NCBI GenBank assembly: GCA_019722365.1
Contig: JADFUC010001346.1
Location: forward strand, 744,001-808,000
Direction: 5' to 3'
Source of the DNA: Lithospermum erythrorhizon
Taxonomy: Eukaryota > Streptophyta > Magnoliopsida > Boraginales > Boraginaceae
Length of the DNA: 64,000 nt
Part shown: positions 49,887-62,320 of the stretch, piece by piece
Numbering within the stretch: the stretch's first letter is position 1
Layout of the letters: each line of letters begins with the position of its first letter
Program-made: the position numbers and the translations under genes
Notes under the pieces: generated by a model
Database searches by the model: none
What the model was told of the DNA's origin: nothing
What the model saw: only the letters and a program-made list of their open reading frames with translations

Positions 49887-52800
49887 CATTTTTCTTCTGC
49901 TTCCGTCGTTGCTCCCGGACACCTGAATGAAGCAAATTGTTAGCTTCACCAACACGGAGAAATAGTGATATATAGTAATGATCAAATATAAGAAAGAGGA
50001 AGAATTATCAGAGAAGAGAGACTACGTTTCTTCTCCTGTTTTCTCTTCCGTTTCAAATCTTCAACGTTTCTACGCTTCACTGAAATCTCCTTCAGATCAG
50101 TGTGCCCCTATATGATAAGAACTCAAACCTTAGTCTGGAGTTGCAGATTAAAGAAGCCCACATGCACAAGTCAAATACACAATCTAAAGTATTACCTCCT
50201 GACCCGCACTTCTAAGTGCCTGGAGTGGTTCCACACAGTCTTGACCAATAACAAGCAATTTTCTTCTTTTATTTTCATTTGCACCATCGGAATTGGCAAG
50301 TTTCTGTCTAACTAATTCTTCAAATTGGTGCTGGAGTTGAGGCGATATACCAGCCTGAAGTTGATTAAGCAAGTGTCATACTTAATATGAAAAGAAGGAA
50401 ACACAAGAATCAAATGGTTATAGCAGCAAATAAAAGCATGTCACATTTCTGTGAAACCATCTATCATTTCTTATTACTCATCCCATACTATTTTTCTCTG
50501 AACATATTCCTTATTTGAAAATTCCCAAATATGTTACTACCTTTTCATCAAAGTAAGGGTGCAGAACAGGGAAGGTTGAATATGTGATAAGATTGTAATG
50601 TATATTAGATGTTCAACAAGACCACATGTCCAAAAACAAGTTGAGATGGAGGGAGAAGTGATTTGCACAATGGACCAAGAAACCAAAGAACTGGTGCCTT
50701 TCATTTTGCGTGACACGATACTAATTTCTTTGTATAGTGGAAAATGCCCCCATAATTTAAGCTTGCATGTGTTCTTAACTTACCAAAGTGTGTACCACGA
50801 TGATTACACCGAAAACAGGTCATCCTTTTCATAAGAGTTAAAGACCGAGGAAACAGTACAAAGCAAACAAAAAAAAAACTGTAAAAACAGGCAGGTGAAC
50901 TTACTCCGGCCACAAAGCGATTAGATAAAGTTTTAGGTTGCAAAGGTCGTGAAAGTAAAGTCTTGAGCTCCTGCAGCAAATAAAAGGATGCATATCAATG
51001 GAAACTAAGTAAATCATGGAATAAAATTACATATTATAAGCCAAATTCATTTTGGGAAATCTGTAAAGACACCAATAACAAGAATGCGAGCCTCTTCAAA
51101 ACCAAACCAGAGACTCCATCTGAACAAAAAAGAGACCTGCTGTAACTTGCTTAGCTGAGATGAATTGGTTTTTTTCTGCTTGAACTTGTTTACTCTTTCT
51201 TCCTCACTATCATTTTCCTCAAAATCCAGTCCTATTATTTCAGCATTCTTCTCAAACCAGGTCTTCTTAGCCTTATCCTGGAACAGGTAAGAAAAATTAA
51301 AGCCAATATCTATTGAAAGAAGGTGAAGAGACAAGTTTCTATAAAGAAAAATAACCCCCTCCCCCTTACATTGATTAGACCCGTACCAGTATCTCTAAAT
51401 TTCAGAAGGATCTCCCAACCACTAGGCTAATTCAATGTCCACAAAAAACAAGTTTATCAAAATCTATACAGTACACTTCAACTATGCATAACATAAAAAT
51501 TCTTTTACATGGTTTAGAAAAATGTTCTGGCACTGAATCCGCTAAGAAAAGACAAAAATGCCTTCAGTACATGATTAAATACTAGAAACCCACAAAACGA
51601 GATTCCTTAAAAATTTAGATTCTCTAAAAAAAGCCCCAGTGCTTGGTATTGCATTCACAAATGAGTCCTCAACTCTAACTTAAGCCGGACACCATGAGAC
51701 TTGCTCAATATACGATAGAAAGAAATGTGTAGTTCTGTTTATCATAATTCTCAAATCTGAGACTGAATACAATCTTCGCATCACACTCAACATTTTCTAC
51801 CTTTGAACAGATCAAGAGAACAATTCCATTAGGACGTTTGCCACCAAGGTATTGAAATACCAGAGTATGTTAATAACCTACCTGGGAGTCTTTCCGAGTA
51901 ATTTTGTCTATCTGACGTGCCAGGGATAAACGTTTCATAACCTCTGGCATGTATGATAACTTTATAGGAAATCTTTGGAAACTTTCCTGGAAAAATAAAG
52001 GAAGGATACATCATATACTTCTAATTGTCAGGGCTTCATATTCAACCCAATTGCTTAAAAACGATAGCACAAAACGAAATTATTTAAAATTTTGAATGCT
52101 CCATCCCTTCAGACAACATGATCATTAATTGATTAGTGGCAATTGACATCAAAGAAAGGTCCAAATTACCTTTGAAAATGTTCTACAGAGTTCGGCGAAT
52201 TTTGATGTCTCATTAGGTGAAATTAAAGCAATACAGCATCCATCAGAAAAAGCCCTTGCAGTTCGTCCGCTTCTGTGGACATAAACCTGTCCAAACAAGA
52301 TTGATCAGAAAAGAAATTCACTATTTTTGTTAATAAATTGGTCTTAGAACATATTTACCTCAGCTGAATGTGGAAGCTGGTAGTGGATAACAGTACGAAC
52401 GCCAGGAATGTCAAGCCCTCTTGCAGCCACGTCAGTAGCAGCAAGAATAGCATTGTCATTTGCACGAAAACGATCCATTGCCTGCACAATCAATTTAAGT
52501 TAAAGAAATTTCAGAAGCAAGAGGTACTTACCTCCATTTAAATTTCAAAGTCAAAAGAAGTACAAAGAAAGAAGAAGAAATGGATAGAATATGAACAGAC
52601 CTTCAGGCGTGCTCTTTGTTGCATCTGAGCATGAAGGGTAAACACATGAATTCCAAGTATACGCAAAACGGAAGAAATATGGCGTAAAGCAGCAATTGAT
52701 GTACAGAACACAATTGTGCGACCTTGTCCATGGACGCTCAATATATAGTACAAATACGCATCTTTATCTTCTTCTCTACATCTGCATTATCATAACAGAT

Positions 52801-55800
52801 CAGTGATATTCACAGACTTCCTACAAACATCTGAGTGATGGAGTGGATCTACACAATACTTTTAAGGTTTCTTTTATTACACTTCAATTCATATATCAAG
52901 GAACAAAAACAGGTCAAAATGATTGTACATACTCAATAAAGGATTCCTCAAGTTTGTTTGCCAGGATTGAAGCATTCGTCAGATCAACTATTGCAGCATT
53001 CTCTCTCATTCCTGCTCGCTCGGAAAGAGCTTCTATTGAGTTCAATTCATTACTTGACTTCGATTTCACTGAGCCTCGTTTAAGCTTCTTCCTAAAATCA
53101 GCAGATAGAGCAATAGTAGCAGAAAAGACAAAAGTCTGTCTTTTCTTTCTTTGCAAGTTGGAAACTGTTACACAATTTTGATTATCCAGAGATTCTCCCT
53201 TTATAGATCCACTAGTCACAGGAAGCATGTCGATAATTGATTGTAATTCGCGGAAGTGACCACTTTCTATCATACGATCAGCCTCATCCAGCACAAAGAA
53301 TGACAATGAATGCAGCTGTCGACATCAAATGTCCATCAGCACCCACCAATTAGAAGCATTAGTTTTAACTCAGAAAAGCATCAAAAAATAAACATTGATA
53401 CAACTATCATTACTTTTACCCTATCTATCTTAACCATCTATAAGCTTAGCTGGTTTAACCAATCACTCATTAAATGCAGCATATTTTGTATTGGGATTAT
53501 GAACTTCAAAATAATTGCAAATGGAGCAAAAACATTGGTTATGAGAAAGCTACATAAACATTTCGAAATAGAGGTCCGTATAAAATTATTTTTATCCACT
53601 ACCACGGATATTGTAATCTTAAAGTGTGGTGATTTAATTAGGTTACATCTAATACCATAAACCACACGCTGAAGTCAGATGAGTTCTAATTCTGAAATAG
53701 CTAAATAATACTTCGAACCAATTACCATGTATATGTAGGATTCTAGCTATTAGGTGCTGGTTGGAAATTAATAATCCACTAAATAACATAAGTAACGAAG
53801 TTGACTGATTTCAAAGTTTATCAAAACCCCAGTATTCTTGAGGGAGATGAAGTAGCAAAGCCAACACAGTTTGGTTTTTATTTGTAAATGCGTAACTAGA
53901 GCAAGTTCTAACCTCAACAAAGTGAATTTCTCCACCTGACATGAGTTCCCATAGCCTCCCAGGTGTCCCAACAACAATTTCAGGTCTGGCTTTTAGAAGT
54001 CTCTCTTGCTTCTCTGTTGACATCCCACCAACAATAGGAACCACCAAAATATTGATACCTTTAGCTGCCTGCCTCAGATGATCAGTGACCTGGTAAAACG
54101 AGAGGGGAATAACAAGAAGTAAGAATGGCTTGCTGGAGCATGCACATGGAATAACAGTAACAGAATGAAGGAATACATTTTTAAATTTCATCTCACAATA
54201 AGCACCGACTTCATCCTCTCTCAAGTCTCAACCTTCTACTTATTTACTTCTATAAATAAATCTTCATATTATCTAGACAGATTGTCTTAGCACTCCCAGT
54301 ACGAGGTAATGACGCACAACCGAAACTGAATTTATGTTGTTAGGTTAATTAGAAATATCAATATTGCGAGCAGAATCATGGATCAATAAATATCCCAAAA
54401 TCTAACGCATGCATAAGCAATCACCAACTACTTCCAACAAAATGTGTGCTATCATAGATCTTTCAGCAATGAGTAAAAACTGATTGAGAAAGATGAGATG
54501 CATCATTTATGATATTATAATTACCTGAAGTGCAAGCTCTCTTGTAGGAGTAATAATAAGAGCTCGTAGAAAACCTCCCTGGGAATGTTCTTCATCTGCC
54601 TTTCCATTTTCTGTGAGAGACTTTTCGGCCTTCTCACGTTCTTCAAGGAGTCGTTGTAGAATGGGGAGACCAAAAGCAAGTGTCTTTCCGGAACCTGTTT
54701 CGGCAGCACCAATAACATCCTGTTCCATTGCAAAGGACAAAATCACTCAACATGTACTCAATTCAGAATCTTTAGTTTCATAGTTATGGCATAAGGAAAA
54801 CCCCCATCCTTTCCTTGATGAGCAGCTGCAGGTATGCAAGCTTTCTGTATTGGAGTTGGTTCTTTAAACTTAAGCCTATATATGGATCTCATTAACAACG
54901 GATGAAGTCTCAGGTTGTTCCATTCATAATATTCAGTTTCATCGATTAATTCTTCTACGGTATCATCCTTGGCAGCCTCCGTTATTGCATCAGCGTCTGA
55001 AGCGAAACAACATTTTAAGCAAATACCAACATAGAATAAAAATCAAAATAAAGGGTACCCAAGTTTCCTATCCAATGCAAGTGTATAGTGAAGATTGGAT
55101 TCAATCAACCCACACATAAAACAACAGAAAATATCACCTTCCGGATTTTCTTTAACTTCAGCCTCCTCAGACTCATTCTTCGTATCTTTATTTCCTTTTT
55201 TCTTCTTCTGGGTCTTCTTCTTTTTCACCCTCTTCCTCTTCTCTACAACTTCAGCCTCAATTACATCTCCAGTAACTTCATCACCACCATCTTGAGAATT
55301 ACCTTTGATCTTTGTTCGCTTTTGTTTCTTAGATTTTGTCTTCCCCTTCGATACCTGAACCTCACTTTCTTTATCGGCAATTGGAATTTCTAAACCATAT
55401 TCTGCCTCATCAATCTCTTCAAGTGACAAAAAACCTACATATATACCGGTTTAACATTACTGAATACAAGTAGCTCAACAGTAGCCATCAAATTTAAGAT
55501 AATAAAAATTTCAACAAATAAAGTTTATTATTTTAGCAAAAACTAGACAAAAAAATCAAGGAAGGTTGCTAGTATAGCTCTCTAACCACGGTTATATCAA
55601 TTCAATAGACAAAATAATGAAAACCTAAAAAATCCAAACTTCAATACTTTAAACGAAATCCATTAGACTAACGTAGGATTAATTACGACATCAATCATTA
55701 CAACCCTTTTCTTTTCTGTACAAACTTTGGTAGATTAATATCTTCTTCAAGTTCATTGAAGCCAAACAACCCAAACTTTATTTGGGTTAAAAAATCAAGC

Positions 55801-56476
55801 AACATTAATGCACTAACCAACAATAAAACCTAATAAAAATCCAATCTTTAATACTTGAAGTAGACAATGATCAATCAAATAACACTTTTCTTTCAGTTAA
55901 ACTACTATGGCAACCTATATGACAAAAAGTTAAGAATAAGAATATAGCTTAAATAATAAAAATCCAAACTTTAATACTTGAATTAGACAATCAACAATCA
56001 AATAACCCTTTTCTTGTAGATAAAATACTGTTACAACCAATATAACAAAATAAAAATAAGAATATAACTTAAATAATAAAAATCCAAACTTTAATGATCA
56101 ATCAAATAACCCTTTTCATGTAGGTAAAATACTGCTGCAACCAATATAACAAAAAAATAAAAATAAAAATATAGCTTAAATAATAAAAATCCAAACTTTG
56201 ATGATCAATAAAATAACCCTTTTCATGTAGGTAAAATACTGTTACAACCAATATGAAAAATATTAAAAATAAGAGTATAGCTTAAAGAATGAAATAATTA
56301 GGTAAATTAATACCTCCTTGAAGTTCATTAGAGCCAACTAAGAGTGAAAAAGAATCATCATTTTGTGGTAATGAAGAGTTCCAATTGAGTGAGTCAAATT
56401 GTTGGAGCTGCTCTGAGTTGACTCTGCCTCTTTTCTTATTCATTTTCTTCTTCTCTTTCTGATGCTGAGACGCCAT
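49873..56476 (-). CDS. RH13: DEAD-box RNA helicase 13 (DDX24/Mak5 type)
   Basis: Fifteen exons: 56476-56314, 55434-55138, 54996-54809, 54719-54525, 54089-53913, 53315-52933, 52781-52601, 52481-52359, 52286-52170, 51986-51882, 51277-51137, 50970-50905, 50354-50196, 50107-50026 and 49922-49873. Phases join to 808 residues. It has a Lys-rich N-terminus ([12 protein letters not shown]), the family string [13 protein letters not shown], an acidic/basic insert, Q motif PTPIQ, motif [10 protein letters not shown] (221-229), [17 protein letters not shown] in [25 protein letters not shown] and HRSGRTAR. A basic tail ends [13 protein letters not shown]. Yeast Mak5 and human DDX24 act in the nucleolus on 60S subunit assembly; the same is inferred here. 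The donor of exon 3 reads GATGGG instead of GT (54808-54807). Fragments of exons 13-14 are copied at 46033-46290. Confidence 0.95.
55690..56300 (-). repeat. Degenerate minisatellite in helicase intron 1
   Basis: Four or more units of about 104-121 bp starting near 55871, 55992, 56099 and 56203. Each contains AATAACCCTTTTC, AATAATAAAAATCCAAACTT and a TATAGCTTAAA-type string. Around 55731-55768 there is a degenerate copy of the end of exon 1 and its donor (compare TTCAAGTTCATTGAAGCC with the exon at 56320-56337). Confidence 0.8.
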
Positions 56477-58175
56477 TGAGAGAGAGAGGGGCTGAGTCTT
56501 CAAAGGGTTTTACAACTATCATAAATTGCTTAATTGGGCTGACAGAAATTAATATAAAACAGAATAATCGAACTTAATTTACGTTGTAATTGCTACGAAC
56601 AGCCTGCCATAACTGCAGGCACCCCAGGCCGGCCACGACTATTCTACCCAGCTAAACTAGTGCTCAATTTAGTCAGTAAGGGTTCTAATTTATCTCCATT
56701 TTGAATTTCAAATCTATCTCAAATTGGGATTCTAAAATCAAATATAATTTATTAAGTCAAACATTTGTAAACTAATCAACAATTCATTATGCTAATTAAA
56801 TTCGGTAGTAGATATGCTACTTTACATATAGATTCAAGATAAAATTTAAAAAACTGTAAATGTCTTAACTCATATGATATTCAAACTTCATAACAAAACT
56901 AAAATAATAAATTAAACTATGATAAAAAAAAAAGTTTCCAAATATTTTTTAAATTTTTTCTATATAAAACATTCATAAGTTATTAATATTGTATGGAGTA
57001 TTAGTTTGTACAGAGTATTAATATATTCAATTAACCAAAGAATTTTATATATAAGAAAGAATTCAATATTATATAAAGAAAGTTAAAATATACAAAAATT
57101 TATAAAGCAACAACTTCATTTTAAATAATAAATAGTAAAATTCTATTTTTTAATAAGAAAATATAATTTTCAAAATTTTATGCTAACGTTCTCCATATCC
57201 CCCGTAGTTCCTCAAGTGAATATATACATATAATAATAATACTCCCTCCATCCCAATATGTTTGTCCCCTTTTCATTTTTTGGCAATTCCAAAATAGGTT
57301 ATCTTTTAATACGATTTGCGACTCGACTCATCACCGTTCGAGGCGAGCTTGAACCTCGGCGACATTGGGCGATATTTACCTTAGATAGTGGCAAGTATTG
57401 GCTTCACTTCAAGGATTGTGAAATATCTTATATTGTCATTGTGATGGAATTGAAACTTTGATGATCTATGTTCTACCAGAATCTAATCTCAAACTAGATA
57501 GTCCTCGATCGGATCTTCTCTAACTAGTTTGAAACTGGATTTGTTGCAGGTTTGTGTCTCAACTTGTGGTGTTAGAGAGTCGAATTGGAACGGATACATT
57601 ATAACTCGATCATGTAAATAATTTATAGAGTAATTTGATACAGTGAATATTATTACTTGCTTCATATCCAATTACCATCTGAATAATTGTGCGATATATT
57701 GCCATATTTCGCAATGTTGTATCATTATTTGAGACATGAAATGTTCGATTTTATTTTTTATCTCTTGCACTGTATGATAACAAATTTCATTTTTTGATTG
57801 GATTCGATCAGAAGGGGTTGTTATTCAAGTGTTCATGCATTAAAATTGAGTTTATGAATGGAGTAAGTCAAATTACAAATCCACTAAACAATTGCAAATG
57901 TTGGCCTCTAAAATATTTCAACTTTAACAAGACAAGTATACAAGCTTCTTCAATATGCATGGTCACTTCATTGAGACAATTAACTTATTTCAGTCTCGGT
58001 TGCCCATTATAAAGAACTGGCACAAGAGCATGTAATGGCCAAAAAACAACCTGCAGAATCAAAAGATCATAAAACATGTCATACTTAGCATGCAGTGCAC
58101 CCTTCTTATGACCAATGATGTTGAATCCCCTTTCTCGAATGCCCATTTTTTGAACATTTACAGGCCTTATTACAC
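56477..58175. other. Spacer between the helicase promoter and the RRM gene
   Basis: Contains the helicase upstream region, then AT-rich DNA. A MITE-type end (ACTCCCTCCATCCCAATATG) starts at 57240. A small higher-GC frame follows at 57258-57461 without a known domain. From about 57850 on it probably holds the 3' UTR of the RRM gene. Confidence 0.4.
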
Positions 58176-59765
58176 TCATGATTTCTTCCCTTGTGCCAGA
58201 CTGATCCTCATTGCCCTGCCTTCGATTTCCTACACATCGTGGAGGGGGGGTGTTAATCGCAATTCAAGTATCGATTAATGGAATTCGAGAATGATATTTT
58301 AGATTGTCATATGTAAGCATACCACTCCATCAAGGGCTTCAAGTGCAGCTTCCATCTCTGCTTTGCTCTCGTAGCTAACGAAACCATAACCACGAGATCT
58401 TCCAGTTTCGCCATCATATAGTACTCTTGCTCCCGCCACATTTCCATATTCTTGAAATGCTTGTATCAGAATGTCTGAAGTGACTGTCCAAGCCAAATTT
58501 CCAACAAATAGTTTGTACTCCGTTTCAGGATACAAAGGACCTTTTGGCCTAGGCTTGTTTGAGAAATTAACCCTCATGATTCTACCACCATATTCCTGAA
58601 ATGCAATGAGAAGATCTCGAATAGTTTCTCAGAGGAAATTGAACTGATGGATATATACAGAATTCGGAGTGCAAATTGTAGTTGCGCAATCAAGGAATGA
58701 AGGGACGTATAGGGGACAATCCTTACGCTTCCATCAAGGTTTTTGATGACCGTTTCACAATCTTCAATAGTACTCATTGTCACAAATGCAAATCCTCGAC
58801 TTTTTCCAGAATCGCGGTCATATAAAACCTAGAAGCATTATCAAGTTAGAATGAAGTTTTTTATGCATCTAATGTCACAGGTTTCAGTAGTGAAAGCAGC
58901 TTATTGCCTAAAACTACAAGATAGCGCGAATGCAAACAACTTAAGCAATCACTGTATTCATTTCATATGCAAATGCTAGATATTATTACGCCATCAGTTC
59001 CATTATCACTCATTTCATAGTTCGGAAACAGCCTCCTTGTTATCACAGGGTTATGCCTACATACTATCTGACCCCCCTCCCTCCCTTACCCAGCTTAGTT
59101 GGGAGACTCTTCAAAGACATTGGCGCATGTTAATGTTAATGTTACTTCGGGAAATGAATGGAACGTCACAATAATCTTCAGTTTGTAGCTCTAATATCCT
59201 ACTTCTCAAACATAAATATTGATGGGAGCATTTTTATATTGATGGGAGCATTTTTATCACATCTAAGGATTTTATTATTCAAGAAAGCATAAGAAGGACA
59301 ACTACACACCTCAATAAGCTCAGGACTTGCATATTCTTGAATGATACCAGCAAGCTGAGCACTGTCACAAAGATAAGGCAAATTACCAAAATACAATTTT
59401 GTATTTACTGAATTTTCTTCTTCCTGCACTTCATTCGAAACTTCCTCGGTTCTTTGCTTCACCTCCTCGGCTTCCTCTTCTTCTACTGTTTGCTCTGTTG
59501 TAGCTTCATCAGAAGCAGCCACTGCAGTTGCCTCTTCTTGAGCAACTGCAGCAATGATCCTTGCCATCCTCCATTTGCTTGAAATAGGTGTTATCAAGTT
59601 TGATTCAACACCAAAAGAGTTGGATACAATTGCAATGTGTGGCAATTTTGTTGATGAAATTTTGAGTATGGTGTCATTTGAAAAGGCCTTGGAGCTAATG
59701 AAGTTGAGACTGTGCATGGAGGTGGAGAACGAAGAGGCGACAGCCGTGGCGGCTGTGGCAGCCAT
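58176..59765 (-). CDS. Chloroplast RNA-binding protein with two RRMs (CP33 group, At1g01080-like)
   Basis: Exons 59765-59310, 58828-58727, 58595-58323 and 58229-58176 join in phase to 294 residues. The N-terminal 70 residues are rich in Ser, Ala and Thr and look like a plastid transit peptide. An acidic segment follows (VEEEEAEEV, 94-102), as in other chloroplast ribonucleoproteins. RRM1 (about 122-195) has RNP2 LYFGNL and RNP1 SRGFAFV. RRM2 (about 213-290) has LFVGNLAW and SRGYGFVSY. The last exon is only 54 bases and encodes EIEGRAMRISLAQGKKS. Members of the group bind plastid mRNAs and support stability, processing or editing. The string KPRPKGPLYPETE fits the At1g01080 branch; that subgroup call is from memory. 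Confidence 0.92.
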
Positions 59766-60635
59766 GTGTGGTGGTTCTCTGGTTGTAGAAGTGGTGGTTC
59801 TTGGGGGTATATTTGTTTGAGTTAAGTTGGATCAGTTATGTAGGTTGGATGGGAGGAGAAAAGGAAAGAGGTAAGTATGGGGTTGCTATATTTTTTGTGC
59901 TGAGGTGGTAAGATTGCATCCAATGGGAACTGAAGTGATATATGTTAGATAAGGTTTCTGCTTTTATTTGTTTTACAGGTGGAATAGTGACAACAATTTT
60001 TGGAAAAATACTTCCAGTAATGTTTTCTTGGAATAATATCGACCACATATGCTGTTTTTTTCACAGTTTTACTGTAATGGAGGGTGTAAGCAGTGGAAAG
60101 GGATAGGAAAATAAATAACAAATAATCTATTTTGGACATTTATATAGTTATCATAAAATTGTGAGATAGATAACTCCAAGTATATTCACATATCAAAGAA
60201 CAAGATTTTAAACACAATGATACTTAGACTTTCGAAAACTGTGATTATTATTGTATTCACGAATTTGAATCAATATTAAGGGAGGAAAATATAATACACT
60301 AATTTCAAATGGAGACTGGTCACTATCAAGAGGTGTCAATTATTCTATTTTTGTAAAAATAACTTATAATCCGTAATTGTATAGTACAAATAAATTTTTC
60401 AAAGGAGAGTGAACCTTTGGTGACTCTGGAGTCTTGAGCTCTGCTGTTACTACAGCTTATGCATTTTTTTAACTCAGGAAGCTGATTAAGAAGCAATTTA
60501 GTTGTTCTCATTCAAACTTCCAGCTATATCAGCTCTGTTTAATTACAAAAACTTTGAAACAAAGCAATTCTACTCCTTGGCTCCCTGCAGTGACTCAAAT
60601 AGTCTATGACAGCAACTGTGCCTTACTTAAGGCAC
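59766..60635. other. Spacer upstream of the RRM gene
   Basis: Promoter of the RRM gene in its first few hundred bases and 3' flank of the next gene at its end. No coding segment supported on either strand. Confidence 0.4.
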
Positions 60636-62320
60636 CTACTTATCGTTGGTTGGTTTAATGGATGTTTTTCTTGGCAGAGGTTCAGTTTTTCCTTTCAGAT
60701 GACTTGATATCTTAGATGAATCCTTAGTACCCAACGGCAATCCCGTGTTCTGATCATTTCTCCCATGACCTGTTATCATCGAGGCTCTTGGTTTGTTTGA
60801 ACCTTTTTGAACTGGTCTTGGCATAACCTTGCACTGATTATGTCTGTTTTGGCATAATTTGTGATTTCGCTCGGTGGGGAGAGGTTGCTTCCTCGTCTTG
60901 TTTGTGCTTCCGATCATCGTGTCATTATCTGTATTAGATAAGTAGCTATTTTGAGCAAATTCACCAAATAAATATAACAATGGAAGTGGATGCTGCTAAA
61001 GGGAGTGGCAATCCAACATGCCAGAGATGAATATTAGGAAGAGATTCCATTTCACCAATTGAGTCCACATTCAGATTATGGGACACAAGAACCATGAGGT
61101 ACATATTTCTGGGAAATTCATCATCCCGCCTCAATAACATAAAAGGCGAGCTTCCAATCAAATTTAGGACAAGACTGTACCTGGACTTGATAATACAGCA
61201 CGTGGTCGCAATACCATATTAGCTCGAATATTTGTTTTATTTCCATCAGACCCAATTTCCTTCTTAGTACTGGTTCCTGGTGATCATAATCTATCGATTA
61301 AACATTCGTTTTTCAAACTACTATTTCTGCACCAGCAAAGATGATGTCAAGAAAAATTTACCTTTAGATGCAGGATCCTCGAATGAGGCTGAAGTTGAGG
61401 TAGAAGAATCTGGTACTCTCACTATTGATGTTGGTGAGCCATCTGCTTGTAAAAATTATAAGCAGGAATAGATCAATATTAGCTTATTATCCAAATATAC
61501 ATAAACCTTCACAGACAATACTTATCCATCAAGCCTCCTTGAAAGATTTGATAAGCCAAATAATCAAAGCGAGAAAATACAATATACATGGTATATCCTA
61601 CAAACATCACATGTAATGAATCAACACACCAGTTTAGTATATGTCAAAGGATGAATATCGAACCTCTAATTGCCGGATCATCTGATCTAACCGGACTCGC
61701 CACAAAAGAACCTGGTATTCTCACTATTGAGGTTGGGGAATCATCTGCACAGAAAGGGAATGTCAGAGTAGAAACACAAAAACAACCTGCAACCATGCAG
61801 ACAAGATGTGTCCTGCCTTGCTTTTACTCACTCTCTTGTATAATTGATCATTTTTTTCATCAAGTATAGGCAAAACAAAAGCTAGGCTATATTTATTTAG
61901 ACACTAACAATAATCTTGAATATAAACAATTAAGACAACCACTTCATTATAGTTAAATAATTAACAGTGAACCCGCCAATCTGATGGATTAAAAAAAACT
62001 TGCAAAACCAAACAAATTCAACAAACTCCATTTTACCAATAAAATAAACTATTCTAGCAGACAAGTAAATATTGACAAAGCAAAATCAGGCAACCTGAGA
62101 AAGAATCATATGGAGATAGAGATTCAAAGGCCTTCAAAGACTGCAAGGAACTTAGCTCTAGAGCAAATTGATCAGCATCTTCTTCTTGTCTCACTTTCAC
62201 CTTCACCTTAGGATACTCTTCCACTAATCAAACAAACAACAAAAGACCATCAAAATCAAATAAAACCAATCAAAACAAACCCAAGAAAATAAAAATCCCA
62301 ACATATATAAGAAACATACT
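60636..62320 (-). CDS. Plant protein of unknown function with LRPRAVLSSPDND core
   Basis: I assembled six coding exons from splice sites and phase: a single A at 62320, then 62223-62095, 61744-61664, 61442-61362, 61276-61181 and 60928-60636, giving 226 residues. No ATG lies in the right frame at the start of exon 2. Joining the last base of exon 1 (A) to TGGAAGAG makes ATG, so the start codon is split by the first intron. The product is hydrophilic: an acidic start (MEEYPKVKVKVRQEEDADQF), two similar segments SPTSIVRIP and SPTSIVRVP encoded by exons of equal length, then VLRPRAVLSSPDND and a basic, Lys/Arg/Pro-rich tail. No domain of known function. The core recalls anonymous proteins widespread in plants, but I cannot name one. 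The basic tail could suggest a nuclear or nucleic-acid role; this is speculation. Confidence 0.75.
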
